Positions 52,897 through 62,715 of a stretch of 64,000 nucleotides of DNA are shown piece by piece. Position 1 is the stretch's first letter. Every line of letters begins with the position of its first letter. Origin of the DNA: Bacteroidota bacterium (GTDB taxonomy: Bacteria; Bacteroidota; Bacteroidia; Chitinophagales; Chitinophagaceae); the NCBI GenBank assembly GCA_020161535.1, contig JAIUNW010000008.1, positions 1 through 64,000 on the forward strand, in the 5' to 3' direction. Below the pieces are notes generated by a model that had not been told where the DNA came from, ran no database searches, and saw nothing but the letters and a program-made list of their open reading frames with translations. The translations under genes were made by a program, and so were the position numbers.

Positions 52897-53174
52897 AAGC
52901 CAACTGTTTTCTTTTCTTTGGTTGCGGGTGCAACGGCTCTTGCTTTTTGCCGGATGAAATGCTGCAAGGCAAGTATGTCTTCGTCGCTTAATGTACTGAA
53001 TACGGGCATGCCCATTTTTTCCTTTACGTCATACACTTTTAATGTCAGCTGTTTGTCGGTTTGCAACGTCAACAAATCGAGCGGAGCATAGCTGTGGGCT
53101 GCCGGTATGATTTGCAGTTGTGCAGACAATGACTGTAGACAGAACAATAAAACAAAGGTGAAGAGCAGTTTCAT
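52893..53174 (-). pseudogene. Remnant of a cytochrome c-like protein without a heme motif
   Basis: 93 aa, with a good signal peptide (MKLLFTFVLLFCLQSLSAQ) and a tail that looks like the C-terminal part of a class I cytochrome c: GMPVFSTLSDEDILALQHFIRQKAR, including the Met that would bind heme. The CxxCH part is missing; only about 40 residues separate the signal peptide from this tail. So it looks like a gene that lost its middle. It stands 12 bases from another fragment in the same direction. It might still be a short functional protein. Confidence 0.5.
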
Positions 53175-53186
53175 GTGTGGGTGTTT

Positions 53187-53696
53187 TCAGTGAATGTTCC
53201 TGACAATTAAAAAGGCACTGCGAACCAGGCTATTTTTTATGCTAATGGTCGCATCGGTATTCACTGCTTCCCAGGGCATGCCGCCGGTATTGATAATCGA
53301 AAATCCGTCGACCCACTCGTTGCCCAATTGAAAGCGCGTGGGGGTTTCCGCCCACTGTCGGGGGCGATAGGTAGTGCCTGCCTGTACTAATATTTTTTCG
53401 GCTGTTGCAAGTGGTTTCTCATCCATCGAAACAAGGTTATAAACGGCATAGTCGTTATTTGATTCGATGGTAACATCACTCAACTGTGTAACCGGTGAGG
53501 CCGTTTTAAGAAAGCCTGCCACGCCCTGCGCCGCCGGTGCATCCATGGTACAAACGCCGGTTGCATAATTCCATTTAAGCTGACCGGTATTACTGGTCAC
53601 TGTTTTTTTGGAGAGATCGACCAACGCATTCAACTCGGGAGAAACAGTAACCCGATCGGCCGCAGCATTGTATTGAACCGTAATCGGCCCAGCTTT
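53187..53696 (-). pseudogene. C-terminal fragment of a large protein, 5' end lost
   Basis: The open frame runs without a start codon from an in-frame TAA at 53697-53699 to 53187 (only a TTG at 53631-53633). It encodes GPITVQYNAAADRVTVSPELNALVDL, then TGQLKWNYATGVCTMDAPAAQGVAGFL and further beta-strands, which resembles the C-terminal beta-sandwich found in large Bacteroidota carbohydrate-active proteins. The sequence is protein-like right up to the point where the frame breaks, so a larger gene has been cut. The break meets the cut 5' end of the divergent AraC gene. Confidence 0.65.
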
Positions 53697-54436
53697 TTAC
53701 CGGGCGCGAGGGCCGGGTTTTGTCCGCCTATTATATTGTATTACTGGCCAAAGGCGCCGGCCAGTTTGAAACAGCAATTTGTACCGAAATGCCTGTCGAC
53801 GAAGGCAATGTTTTGTTGTTGTATCCCGGACTTTGGCACCTGTATAAACCCAAGGCGGGCATCGAAGGAATCTTGTATTGGATTGGTTTCAAAGGCAAGC
53901 AAGCCGAAGCTTTGTTTGAAAAAAGTTTTAGCAAACAGCAGCCGCTGTTACAAGCGGGATACAACAACGACATCTTAGCCCTGTTCAAAAAAATCATCGA
54001 CACAGCCTCCTGGGTAGAAAAAGGTTGGGAACGATTATCGGCCGCCTATTTATTTCAATTACTCACCATTTTGTATTTGCATCAGTTAGATATTTTTCGG
54101 GGCAAGAACGAGCAAGCCTATAAAATAGAGAAAGCAAAATACCTGATGCAGGATGCATTCAATGAGCAAGTGCAAATCACGTTAATAGCCCGACAAGTGA
54201 ATATGTGCTATTCAGCATTCGGAAAATTGTTTAAACAACAAACGGGTATGTCGCCCGGAAGTTACCTGCTCATGTTGCGCATCGAAAAAGCCAAAGAATT
54301 ACTCGCCGGCACCACGCTAACCATCGAACAAATCGCGCATGAAACAGGTTTTAGTTCCATTCAATACCTCTCCAAATTCTTCACCAAAAAAGTGAAGAAA
54401 ACACCCAGTGCCTATCGCCGCAGCCGGGGGAAATAA
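53684..54436 (+). pseudogene. AraC-family regulator with a missing N-terminal part
   Basis: The frame has no ATG; it opens after TAA at 53681-53683 and reads AQLFTGREGRVLSAYYIVLLAKGAGQFET, which fits the middle of a Bacteroidota AraC cupin domain (F-x-W-x-x-GR-x-L-x-x-Y), normally some 50-70 residues from the N-terminus. The rest is intact: cupin strands VDEGNVLLLYPGLWHLYKP, then two helix-turn-helix motifs (ISQVALIARQVNMCYSAFGKLFKQ-like and IAHETGFSSIQYLSKFFTKK). A TTG at 53720 could start a shortened protein, but the ligand domain would be damaged. Confidence 0.65.
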
Positions 54437-54485
54437 CGGTCTAATTACGGGGAAAATGCGCTTGGAATAGGCTGGTTGCGAAACC

Positions 54486-54493
54486 TACCTTTC
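54486..54493 (+). promoter_or_regulatory. Possible -7 box of the caspase operon
   Basis: TACCTTTC differs from TAnnTTTG in the last base; a TTG lies 21 bases upstream (54462-54464). It is 32 bases before the first start codon of the three-gene unit. Confidence 0.35.
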
Positions 54494-54524
54494 CACTGCT
54501 TCTTTAACCACAAAATTATTTTTT

Positions 54525-56864
54525 ATGGCAACCACTGCTCTGGGCCCCACCATGGCCGGCGGTATCCAACCCATTATCAAGGATGGATACGAACTCATTT
54601 ACTATCCCGACGTCAACAACGATGCATTACAATTGGAAGGCAAGCCGCCAGTGTTCTATTGGCTTCCCAACTATGTGCATATTGCGCGTAAGGATGGGCG
54701 TGAGAATGGTGATTTGAATTTTGTCATGATCAGGTTTGCCGGCAAACAAACCAGCGAAGGCAATATTGGTGTAACGGAAGGCGAAAGCCGCGAAGTGGCC
54801 GGTGGCGTATTGGCGGTAACGACTACCACCGCACCGCCTGATCACGTATTAGAACAAGGTCAGCAAGAAATCATCCAACTCTACCAGGGTAAAGTGGATT
54901 ATTTCTGGGGCATCCGCTCTAACGTGAAACCGATTTTCAGACCTGTTGTCATTGTTTCTAACAACACATCTATTTCCAATTTATCGCCTGCGGCAGATGG
55001 CTCTGTGGTGCAGCCGGTAGAAGACAGCAATCCGGGCACCCCGGCACCGAATCCAGCCACGCCAGCAGCACCGGGTAGTCCAGCCGCACCAGGCGGTCCC
55101 GCTGCTCCCAACAAACAAATCCGCTATGTAAGCGTGCCTGTCCCCACCATGATTACCCAGAAAGGATTTTCAACCCGGAATTTTGACAAAAGAGATGTAA
55201 GCAAATCGGTGGATCCCTGGTATTTCAATATGCAGGGGCAAGGCCCAGGTTCTATTGATCCCATGGGCCAGGCAGCATTCACGGGTTTAATGGGTGTTTA
55301 TCCAGCCAGTATTCTGTACCAGTCTTTTAAAATGGCCTACACGCCTGTGCGGGTTTGCCAGGCAATGAAAGTAAAATTCTGGGTACCCATTATTGAAATC
55401 TCCATGAAAGGCAGTTGGGAAAGAATATTCTCCCATTTCTCTGCCAGCGTGAAAGCAAAATACCTCTGGTTCTCGGCCGATATCAAAGCGGAGTTCAACA
55501 ACCTTCGACTCAGTGGCGATATCAAAGTGGAAGTGAAAATAGATCCAACCATTCCTGGCGCCGACAAAATTCAGGAATATGTTGACAAGAAAACCGATCT
55601 CGTATTTCAGAAATTTATGGACGCTGCAAAAACTGTCATATTCGATCCACCAATGCCGCAGGTGCAGGCGGCAGAAGCTTCTGGTGGCGGCGGACTCTTT
55701 GGCCTCTGGGGTGCCGGCGTGGCGTTGAAATACCGTCGCGACAGTACACAACTGGAACTGAACTATTACGAAAAGCGCCAGCTGGCTTACCTGCAGGATC
55801 ATGTGATCTCCAGTAACCTCGAAGGTGTGTATGATGAAATCAAAAAAGACCCCGACGCAGAGAAGAAATATTTTCTAACTGTGTACATGGACGATTGGCC
55901 ACGCAAACTTGCCCGTATCATCAAGCCGGTGGTCAACTGGCCGCAGCCGGCACAGAACTGGGCAGGCGAACCCGTATCATTTGTGTCTGTGCAGGTGGGA
56001 TATCCGAATACCTCCGGCGAAATCAATTGGGTTGGTCATGTATTCGACAATAATGGCAGTCCAACAGATACCTGGAAGGTGGAAACTTCGCAAAAACAGG
56101 CGGCCGACGTAACCAATCCGCCGGCAGGATGGTCGCCCGACAAAACTTTTGTCAAACGCAAAATTCACATGCTCGAACCGCCAGATCCCATTGCGAATCC
56201 GTTCGTACGCATCCAGATTGAAGACAATGAGATTGATCTTGATCCGGGCGACAATGGTTCACTCATCAATGATATTACGCTCGAAGTGCGTGCCGACGAA
56301 GCTGGTCGAATTCGCGTTGGACCGATGGGCTTAAATGTGGAGCTGGAGAACACAAAACAGATGGTAGAAGTGACGTTCCAGGCCATCGATCAGGACGGCA
56401 ACGACCTGACAAAATTCCCGCCACAAAAATTCATCTGGCAATTTGAAGCGCAGGAGACCTCCCGCTTCTGGTCGATCTTTAGCGCAGATAGCAGCATTCG
56501 TTCTTTCTACAAATACCAGGTGCGCGTCATCGTAAAAGGTAGTCTGTTTACCAAAGGAATGGAGTGGACAGGCCCCTGGGTGAAAACCATTGGCAATGGC
56601 CCGTTAACCATTTCTGTTCCTTCAACCGATGATGAAGGTGTTGTGGTGAAACGTGATATTGATTTGGTACGCGCTCTTGGCGCAGCGACAAACGCCGGTA
56701 GTGTACAGCCACCAGTTTCCCGTGCTGTTACCACACCCGACTTCTCCTATGAAGCAGAAACAACCGATGCTACCCCGAAAACGCCTCCCGGGATTCGCGT
56801 GCCTTTGTCGCGCAAAATAGCAGCGAATACCCGCTCCTTGCAAAATGGATGGACGGAAGTATAA
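54525..56864 (+). CDS. Large protein of unknown family, first gene of the caspase operon
   Basis: 779 aa, no signal peptide or membrane helices. Residues 20-106 form a globular segment (GYELIYYPDVNNDALQLEG, VFYWLPNYVHIARKDG). Residues 168-196 are a Pro/Ala/Gly-rich linker (about 30 residues). A charged amphipathic stretch, SASVKAKYLWFSADIKAEFNNLRLSGDIKVEVKIDP, and beta-rich C-terminal segments (residues 430-700) follow. I do not recognise any known domain. It is followed by a second huge unknown gene and a caspase-like protease with gaps of 19 and 10 bases. Confidence 0.85.
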   Translation: MATTALGPTMAGGIQPIIKDGYELIYYPDVNNDALQLEGKPPVFYWLPNYVHIARKDGRENGDLNFVMIRFAGKQTSEGNIGVTEGESREVAGGVLAVTTTTAPPDHVLEQGQQEIIQLYQGKVDYFWGIRSNVKPIFRPVVIVSNNTSISNLSPAADGSVVQPVEDSNPGTPAPNPATPAAPGSPAAPGGPAAPNKQIRYVSVPVPTMITQKGFSTRNFDKRDVSKSVDPWYFNMQGQGPGSIDPMGQAAFTGLMGVYPASILYQSFKMAYTPVRVCQAMKVKFWVPIIEISMKGSWERIFSHFSASVKAKYLWFSADIKAEFNNLRLSGDIKVEVKIDPTIPGADKIQEYVDKKTDLVFQKFMDAAKTVIFDPPMPQVQAAEASGGGGLFGLWGAGVALKYRRDSTQLELNYYEKRQLAYLQDHVISSNLEGVYDEIKKDPDAEKKYFLTVYMDDWPRKLARIIKPVVNWPQPAQNWAGEPVSFVSVQVGYPNTSGEINWVGHVFDNNGSPTDTWKVETSQKQAADVTNPPAGWSPDKTFVKRKIHMLEPPDPIANPFVRIQIEDNEIDLDPGDNGSLINDITLEVRADEAGRIRVGPMGLNVELENTKQMVEVTFQAIDQDGNDLTKFPPQKFIWQFEAQETSRFWSIFSADSSIRSFYKYQVRVIVKGSLFTKGMEWTGPWVKTIGNGPLTISVPSTDDEGVVVKRDIDLVRALGAATNAGSVQPPVSRAVTTPDFSYEAETTDATPKTPPGIRVPLSRKIAANTRSLQNGWTEV

Positions 56865-56883
56865 ACCAATAAGCATTATTGCC

Positions 56884-59802
56884 ATGAAACAGTTTTCACT
56901 TACTGAACAAACCATTGCTTTGCAAAATGGTCGCTCCGTACCTGTACTGCAAGCAGAACTTGCTGAAGGCGATTCCAGAAGCAGTAATTGGATGCAATTG
57001 TTCCCGATGCTGGCTGAAGGCGATAATGCTTTTTCCCTTTTTCTCCATACGCTGCCCTCTATTGCAGACAATGACCTGCTGCCTTATCTTGAAAAAGCAG
57101 TGTTGAACCTAACATTGTCATTTACATTGCTGCCGCCCGCCGGCGATGGCAACAGTATCGCCTGGCGAATAAACACCAAAGTTGCATTGTATGTGTTGGA
57201 AAATGGTTACCGAACACCCATTGCAGAAGCAGTGGGTGGCGGTGATCAATTGTTGTTGAGGGCGACGATACCGGTTCGTTATGCTGCCGATGTATTGCAT
57301 GCTATTCGCGGAGCGGCATCGGGTATTGTAGTGGAAACAACATCGAAAGTATATTTCAACGGTAGTGATCGCGTTCGAAAATTTGTGTCCACCACTGAAC
57401 TGGAAGCGCTGTTCTCCAGCCAACTGCCAGAAAAACCGAAAACATCGGTTGAATTGAATTACCTCTATTTTGACCAGGCGAGTAACCAGTACCTGCCACT
57501 TCCCAAAAAAATGTTGACCAACAACAGTCGTAGTCTCGCTGTTGCAGCCAACACCGCGGTGTTAAGCGGCAAGAACCTGCTCTCTACCCAACTCGCCGTG
57601 AACCCTTTTAACCAGCAGTTGACCATGCTGCTGGCCAATAGCTGGATCTTGTCGCCCGATACCATCCTGCAAAATTTTCCGATTGTAGACAATCCCAATA
57701 CCGGCTATTGGATGAACCGTAAGAATGCGCAGGAACTACTCGCTTTGCCCGATTTGCAAACTGTTGACCCGGCGCCCAACGACCAACCATCAACTGCCTC
57801 CTTCCGTTTCTTTTTCCGCCAAACCGGCTTGAATGATAGCAATGGAAAACCGGTACTGGAAGGAGAGTGCCGGCTGACAGTAAAACAAATTATTTCTGCA
57901 GCTACACAGGCTGCCGCCAACGCTGCCTTTCCGGGCTTGAAGATTTCGCCGGTGGCCCTGAATGGTTGTACCTATTCTCTCGTCATTCCCTATGCGGATG
58001 CAGAAGGAAATGCAAAAGAAATGCTGGTAGCAACCACGTCTGTAACAGCAATCGACAACGGCAGTGCCGCCTTGTTGTTCCGCATGAACAATGGCTCGGT
58101 ACGTTTGTGTTATGCAGCGCTATCGGCCGCGAACGATGGTAAAACAACCCCCATCCGTCTTGTTGCCAATATGTCTTATTATGGCTATGTGCCTGTTTCA
58201 CCCATTCAATTCAATGCACTTGATTTGATCGGCAATAAGCTATCAGCCATTCCGGTGATTCGAAAAAACGGAATGCCCAAAAATGGTGAAGCATATTTTG
58301 ATGCTACGCATCGAAAATTGGTATCGGGCAATGGTGAAGACATTGCTTATCGCGACAGTCAACACGCAAACCATACTACGCGGGCACCATTGCTGGCTAC
58401 GTCGATTCGCCTCAACAATAACCTGCACCTGCAGCCAGCGGTTTTAGCACCTGTTAAATGGCAGGTGATCGATCGCATTGATCTCTCCACCTGGTATCCG
58501 CTGAAAAAAAAGAAATACCGCCAGCAGGTATTTGCCAAAGAAAAATCGATTGATCTTTCTTATCCCTGCACCCAGTTTGGCAGTTTCTATCAAGAGGAAA
58601 ATGCAGGTGTGTTTTCACCCGTTGGATGCATGCAGGCCTATAAACTTGGCGAGCCACCGATCAGTTTATATACTGAATTGGCAGACCTGCGCAATGATCG
58701 TCGTAAACTATATCGATCCAATATAAGTCCTGATCGCTTCTTGGTATTGCCAACCAGTTATATCATCGGTCGACAGGAAGCTGATGCCGACAATCGGAAA
58801 TTTAAACCCTGTTTGCTCTTGTTTTCAACGATCAATATGGTCGACAATACCAGTAAATGGGTGATGGATGCCAGCCTCGTTCCTGATCTCACCGTGGCCG
58901 AAAGAATGGAGATACTACTGGCGCTTAAATCACAAACTGCGTATGAACCAAAAATTGAATACATCACCGAAATCCCCAACCAGAGTTGCCAGGCTTTGTT
59001 GTCGATCGATAGCATGGAGTCGGTGCATGTAACCATGGTGCCCACGGGCTTTGCATTGCACTTAACCATTGAAGCCAATATTGAATCGATCCTGATTTTG
59101 CTGAATATGTTGAAACGGAATGCGCTGGGCGGCCAGCTTGATATCACGCTAGCTGATGGAAACTTATTTCGGACGGCCCTTGTTCCGCAACTAAATCGCA
59201 TTGCCGGCACCTGGCAGTATGGTCATCTGTATCCGGCACTGACAGAAGCAGGGAAGGCGTCGCTGGAAAATATTTCGGAGACCAATTTGTTGATTGAAAA
59301 GTACAGGCTGTATAAAAATGATGATGGCAGTTTTATTGAACAGGATTGGACACAACCGGTCGAAGCGGGGCAGTCGGTCGATATGCCCCTGGTGCCGGCG
59401 GCTACAGAAAGTTTTGTGCCGTATTACAGCCTGGTGAACCCGGCAGAAGTTACCATTGAACAAATTAACCAATACCTCGAAGACGTGAAATGCCAGGTCA
59501 TCTTTGTATGCACCATCGATCTGTCGGCATCAGGAATTAAATCAATCGAACTGAGCTGCCGGCTTAAAGGGACGATTGATTCGTTCCCAATCAGCCTGCA
59601 GGCCAATGCGCTTACGCGCGAACTTTTTCTATTGATGCCCATCACCAATTTTATGGTGGAAAGGATAGTGGAATACAGGGTGGAGAAGATCGTAAAGGCC
59701 GATAATACTGAATTACCGGGCCAGCAGGGATATAGCGAGCAGGATTTATCGACCGAAAGAAATATTATCAATATCACCTCAGCAACCATTCATCAACCTT
59801 AA
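56884..59802 (+). CDS. Large protein of unknown family, second gene of the caspase operon
   Basis: 972 aa from the ATG at 56884, 19 bases after the previous stop (an ATG 13 codons earlier overlaps the end of the upstream gene). No signal peptide. The sequence is beta-rich with many short hydrophobic strands and no known motifs. Around residues 615-680 it has RFLVLPTSYIIGRQ and later VPDLTVAERMEILL, which recalls the FYWLPNYVHIARKDG segment of the upstream protein, a weak hint of a shared module. The gene ends 10 bases before the caspase gene. Confidence 0.85.
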   Translation: MKQFSLTEQTIALQNGRSVPVLQAELAEGDSRSSNWMQLFPMLAEGDNAFSLFLHTLPSIADNDLLPYLEKAVLNLTLSFTLLPPAGDGNSIAWRINTKVALYVLENGYRTPIAEAVGGGDQLLLRATIPVRYAADVLHAIRGAASGIVVETTSKVYFNGSDRVRKFVSTTELEALFSSQLPEKPKTSVELNYLYFDQASNQYLPLPKKMLTNNSRSLAVAANTAVLSGKNLLSTQLAVNPFNQQLTMLLANSWILSPDTILQNFPIVDNPNTGYWMNRKNAQELLALPDLQTVDPAPNDQPSTASFRFFFRQTGLNDSNGKPVLEGECRLTVKQIISAATQAAANAAFPGLKISPVALNGCTYSLVIPYADAEGNAKEMLVATTSVTAIDNGSAALLFRMNNGSVRLCYAALSAANDGKTTPIRLVANMSYYGYVPVSPIQFNALDLIGNKLSAIPVIRKNGMPKNGEAYFDATHRKLVSGNGEDIAYRDSQHANHTTRAPLLATSIRLNNNLHLQPAVLAPVKWQVIDRIDLSTWYPLKKKKYRQQVFAKEKSIDLSYPCTQFGSFYQEENAGVFSPVGCMQAYKLGEPPISLYTELADLRNDRRKLYRSNISPDRFLVLPTSYIIGRQEADADNRKFKPCLLLFSTINMVDNTSKWVMDASLVPDLTVAERMEILLALKSQTAYEPKIEYITEIPNQSCQALLSIDSMESVHVTMVPTGFALHLTIEANIESILILLNMLKRNALGGQLDITLADGNLFRTALVPQLNRIAGTWQYGHLYPALTEAGKASLENISETNLLIEKYRLYKNDDGSFIEQDWTQPVEAGQSVDMPLVPAATESFVPYYSLVNPAEVTIEQINQYLEDVKCQVIFVCTIDLSASGIKSIELSCRLKGTIDSFPISLQANALTRELFLLMPITNFMVERIVEYRVEKIVKADNTELPGQQGYSEQDLSTERNIINITSATIHQP

Positions 59803-59812
59803 ATTTTATACT

Positions 59813-61477
59813 ATGTCAAGAGGAATTTCCCTGCATGTGGGATTGAATCATGTAGACACATCGCAGTACCCGGATTATATTATTCCGGAATTAGCTGGTT
59901 GCATCAACGATGCAAACGCAATGAAAGCCATTGCCAGCGCCACTGGTTTCAGCAGCACCCAGGTGTTTCTCGATGCGCAGGGCACGGCCCTGGCAGTGAA
60001 AAATAAAATTTCACAAGCCGCACGTGAATTGGTGGCGGGTGATATTTTTTTCCTAACCTATTCAGGTCACGGTGGACAAATACCCGATGAAACCGGCGAT
60101 GAAGACGATAATATGGATGAGACCTGGATTATGTATGACCGACAGCTACTCGACGATGAGTTGTACAGCCTCTGGTGTGAGTTTGCCGCGGGCGTGCGCA
60201 TTTTTGTGTTGTCAGACAGTTGCCACAGCGGCACCATGGTGAAATACATCATTTCCGACTACATGAAGCAGGACAAGCAGAAAAGCCGTTCGATCGGCGA
60301 CGGTTTCAATAACACAGATGTAAATAAAATTGCACAGCTATTGAAAAAGCGGGCGACTACACCTGCCAGGCAGTCGAGAATGATTCCCATTGTGGCCAGC
60401 CTCAACAATTATGTGTACAAAAAAGAACTCTACCGCAACATACAGCAATGTGTGAAGAAGACAAGAGCGGCAGATGATATCAAGGCATCGCTGATTTATA
60501 TTTCGGGCTGCCAGGACAATCAGTTAAGCAGCGACGGCGATGGCAACGGCGCATTCACGGCTGAATTGTTGTCGACCTGGAACAACGGAAATTTCTCGGG
60601 CAATTACAAAAATTTTCACGAGCGCATCATTGCCAATATGCCGGCGGATCAAACACCCAACTACATGACGCTGGGTAAAAATATAAGTTCCTTTGAAGCG
60701 CAAAAACCGTTTACGGTGTCGGGTGCCACCAGTGGCGGTAATTCGGGTGGGTCCAGTAGCGACGGACGGCCGCATATCACCGGCCCGTCGACCTGGAACG
60801 CCAATGCATTGGCACCTACGTTTGCCATCGACAAAGGATCCAACCCGAGATACTACGTGGAACTGGCACTCGACAACAAATTATTTAACTACAGCCAGTT
60901 TGGCAGCCAGCGGAAAGACAATGTCAATTTCTATGCTACCTGGAACGACCCCAGTACCAATTATGCATTGTTAACCAACGATTGTTTTCAGATACCAGTC
61001 GCCGTTTGGAATGCCTTTAAAAACGCGTCAAGAATTTATTATAGAATGGGCACCGCCGTTGATACGACCTGGAATGGATTGATGACAACCATAAACGACA
61101 GCGACTATGCAAATGCGCCTTATTTTGACTTGATAGCCTCAGGGTCTGATTCGGGAAGCAACAATACCGATAATAACAACAGTGGTGACGGCATGGACAA
61201 CAGCAGCGATGAAGAGCATATCAGCGACTCGGTGGGAAATGGCGGCGCCAACAAAGCGGTGGATGTGCGCATTGTGCAGGATTTGCTAACAAGGATTTCA
61301 GATGGCGATGGAGGTAGTAGTAATATCAGTGTCGACGGACAAAACGGTCCGAAGACGATGGCGGCCATTCGGAAATTTCAGCGTGCCAATGAACTGACTG
61401 AATCTGGCCTGGTGCGAAAAGACGGCGGCACAGCTACTTTACTCTATATACAATCGGGTGTGGATGAAGTGCAATAA
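59813..61477 (+). CDS. Metacaspase-like cysteine protease with C-terminal peptidoglycan-binding-like domain
   Basis: 554 aa. The p20-like domain begins ISLHVGLNHVD and has LAGCINDANAM (the GCxNDA motif of metacaspases), catalytic His 86 in YSGHGG, and catalytic Cys 137 in SDSCHSG (caspase clan CD, C14). A Gly/Ser linker near 305-320 leads to a beta-rich middle domain (YYVELALDNKLFNY, VNFYATWND; about 320-450), a Ser/Asn/Asp linker, then a PG_binding_1-like C-terminus (VDVRIVQDLL, VDGQNGPKTMAAIRKFQRAN; 490-550). No signal peptide is seen. It is the last gene of the unit. Confidence 0.93.
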   Translation: MSRGISLHVGLNHVDTSQYPDYIIPELAGCINDANAMKAIASATGFSSTQVFLDAQGTALAVKNKISQAARELVAGDIFFLTYSGHGGQIPDETGDEDDNMDETWIMYDRQLLDDELYSLWCEFAAGVRIFVLSDSCHSGTMVKYIISDYMKQDKQKSRSIGDGFNNTDVNKIAQLLKKRATTPARQSRMIPIVASLNNYVYKKELYRNIQQCVKKTRAADDIKASLIYISGCQDNQLSSDGDGNGAFTAELLSTWNNGNFSGNYKNFHERIIANMPADQTPNYMTLGKNISSFEAQKPFTVSGATSGGNSGGSSSDGRPHITGPSTWNANALAPTFAIDKGSNPRYYVELALDNKLFNYSQFGSQRKDNVNFYATWNDPSTNYALLTNDCFQIPVAVWNAFKNASRIYYRMGTAVDTTWNGLMTTINDSDYANAPYFDLIASGSDSGSNNTDNNNSGDGMDNSSDEEHISDSVGNGGANKAVDVRIVQDLLTRISDGDGGSSNISVDGQNGPKTMAAIRKFQRANELTESGLVRKDGGTATLLYIQSGVDEVQ

Positions 61478-61482
61478 TCAGT

Positions 61483-61509
61483 AACGGGGCGTTTCGACGC
61501 CCCGTTTTT
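61483..61509 (+). terminator. UUCG terminator of the caspase operon
   Basis: A perfect 10-bp stem, AACGGGGCGT (61483-61492) and ACGCCCCGTT (61497-61506), with a TTCG loop and a T run to 61509. It is only 6 bases after the caspase stop and confirms the end of the unit. Confidence 0.93.
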
Positions 61510-61572
61510 CATACGTTGAATTGCCACGAAGTGAACCAGTCTTTTTACTCTTTCATGGTGCGGTATATTTTG

Positions 61573-62715
61573 TTAGACCAAATGCTGCGAAAGTTGTTGC
61601 GGCGAATGACAACACAACTGGTCCATCACTTGTTGCAATTCTGCTTTCAACAAGGCGATGGTATGATCGCCCCCTTGCTTGCCCAAGGCAGCTACGCCAT
61701 ACATAAAGCTTCGTCCAAGGAATGTAAATTCAGCGCCTGCAGCCATCGCCCGGGCAATATCCGGACCGGAACGAATACCGCTGTCCATCATCACCTTGAT
61801 TTTATCACTAAATTGTTTGATGCGCTGGAGAGAATGAACGGCTGACTGTCCCGCGTCGATCTGCCTGCCACCGTGATTGGAAACAATGATGCCATCCAAT
61901 CCCAGTTCGATCGCCATTTCAGCATCAATTTCGCTGGCAACGCCTTTGAGTACCAGTTTGCCTTTCCACATATCCCGGATCGGTTTTATCTTCTCTTTGT
62001 TGAGCCTGCCTGAAAAAGTTTTGTTCATGAATAGTCCCAGTTGCTTCATGTTCATGCCGGGGGGCATATAGGGTTTCATGGTAGCAAAAGCCGGTTGGCC
62101 CTGTACCAGTGTTTGCAATGCCCAATCAGGTCTGCCGATGATTTGGAGAATATTTTTCAACGTCATTCGGGGAGGCATGGCCAATCCATTGCGGATATCC
62201 CTGGGTCGGAAGCCGAACGACGGTACATCACAGAGTAAAACCAGCACATCATATTTTGCGGCTTGTAGTCTTTTTATAATATCATCCCGTAAAGCATTTT
62301 CAGCCGGATGATAAAGTTGATACCAGGCCTTGCCCTGCGTCAACTCACCGATTGTTTCGATCGAAGACGTAGTTACGGTGCTTAGAATAAATGGAATATT
62401 ATGACGAAAAGCCGCACTGGCCAATATTTCAGGTGCACCTGGCCACATCAGTCCTTGTAACCCGACAGGTGCAATGCCAAAGGGCGCATCGTAAACCTGG
62501 CCGAATAGCTCCGTTTTTGGATCAGTGCCCGAATGGCTTTTTAAATAGTAGGGCGTCAACTCGATCTTGCGCAGCTCTTCGGTGTTTTTAAACAGGTTGA
62601 CGTCTTCATTGCATCCGCCATCAAGATAGTCAAAAGCGAATGCTGGTATCTTTTTTCGAGCCTTGTTGCGCAGGTCATCTATTGAAGGATAGCTGGTATT
62701 AAATCCTGGTTTCAT
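61573..62715 (-). CDS. FMN-dependent alpha-hydroxy-acid dehydrogenase (lactate/glycolate oxidase family)
   Basis: 380 aa. FMN-binding TIM barrel: APVGLQGLMWPGAPEILASAAFRHNIPFILSTVTTSSIE, then KLVLKGVASEIDAEMAIELGLDGIIVSNHGGRQID (with catalytic His-Gly-Gly-Arg) and MMDSGIRSGPDIARAMAAGAEFTFLGRSFMYGVAALG. All are typical for the L-lactate dehydrogenase LldD / glycolate oxidase family. The exact substrate cannot be told. The AraC gene is 131 bases upstream on the same strand and may control it. Confidence 0.95.
   Translation of the reverse strand: MKPGFNTSYPSIDDLRNKARKKIPAFAFDYLDGGCNEDVNLFKNTEELRKIELTPYYLKSHSGTDPKTELFGQVYDAPFGIAPVGLQGLMWPGAPEILASAAFRHNIPFILSTVTTSSIETIGELTQGKAWYQLYHPAENALRDDIIKRLQAAKYDVLVLLCDVPSFGFRPRDIRNGLAMPPRMTLKNILQIIGRPDWALQTLVQGQPAFATMKPYMPPGMNMKQLGLFMNKTFSGRLNKEKIKPIRDMWKGKLVLKGVASEIDAEMAIELGLDGIIVSNHGGRQIDAGQSAVHSLQRIKQFSDKIKVMMDSGIRSGPDIARAMAAGAEFTFLGRSFMYGVAALGKQGGDHTIALLKAELQQVMDQLCCHSPQQLSQHLV

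Noticed and set aside
59813..61477. Caspase unit as a known bacterial gasdermin system
   Set aside because: Gasdermins are small (about 250 aa) with a typical lipidated Cys; neither large partner looks like one.
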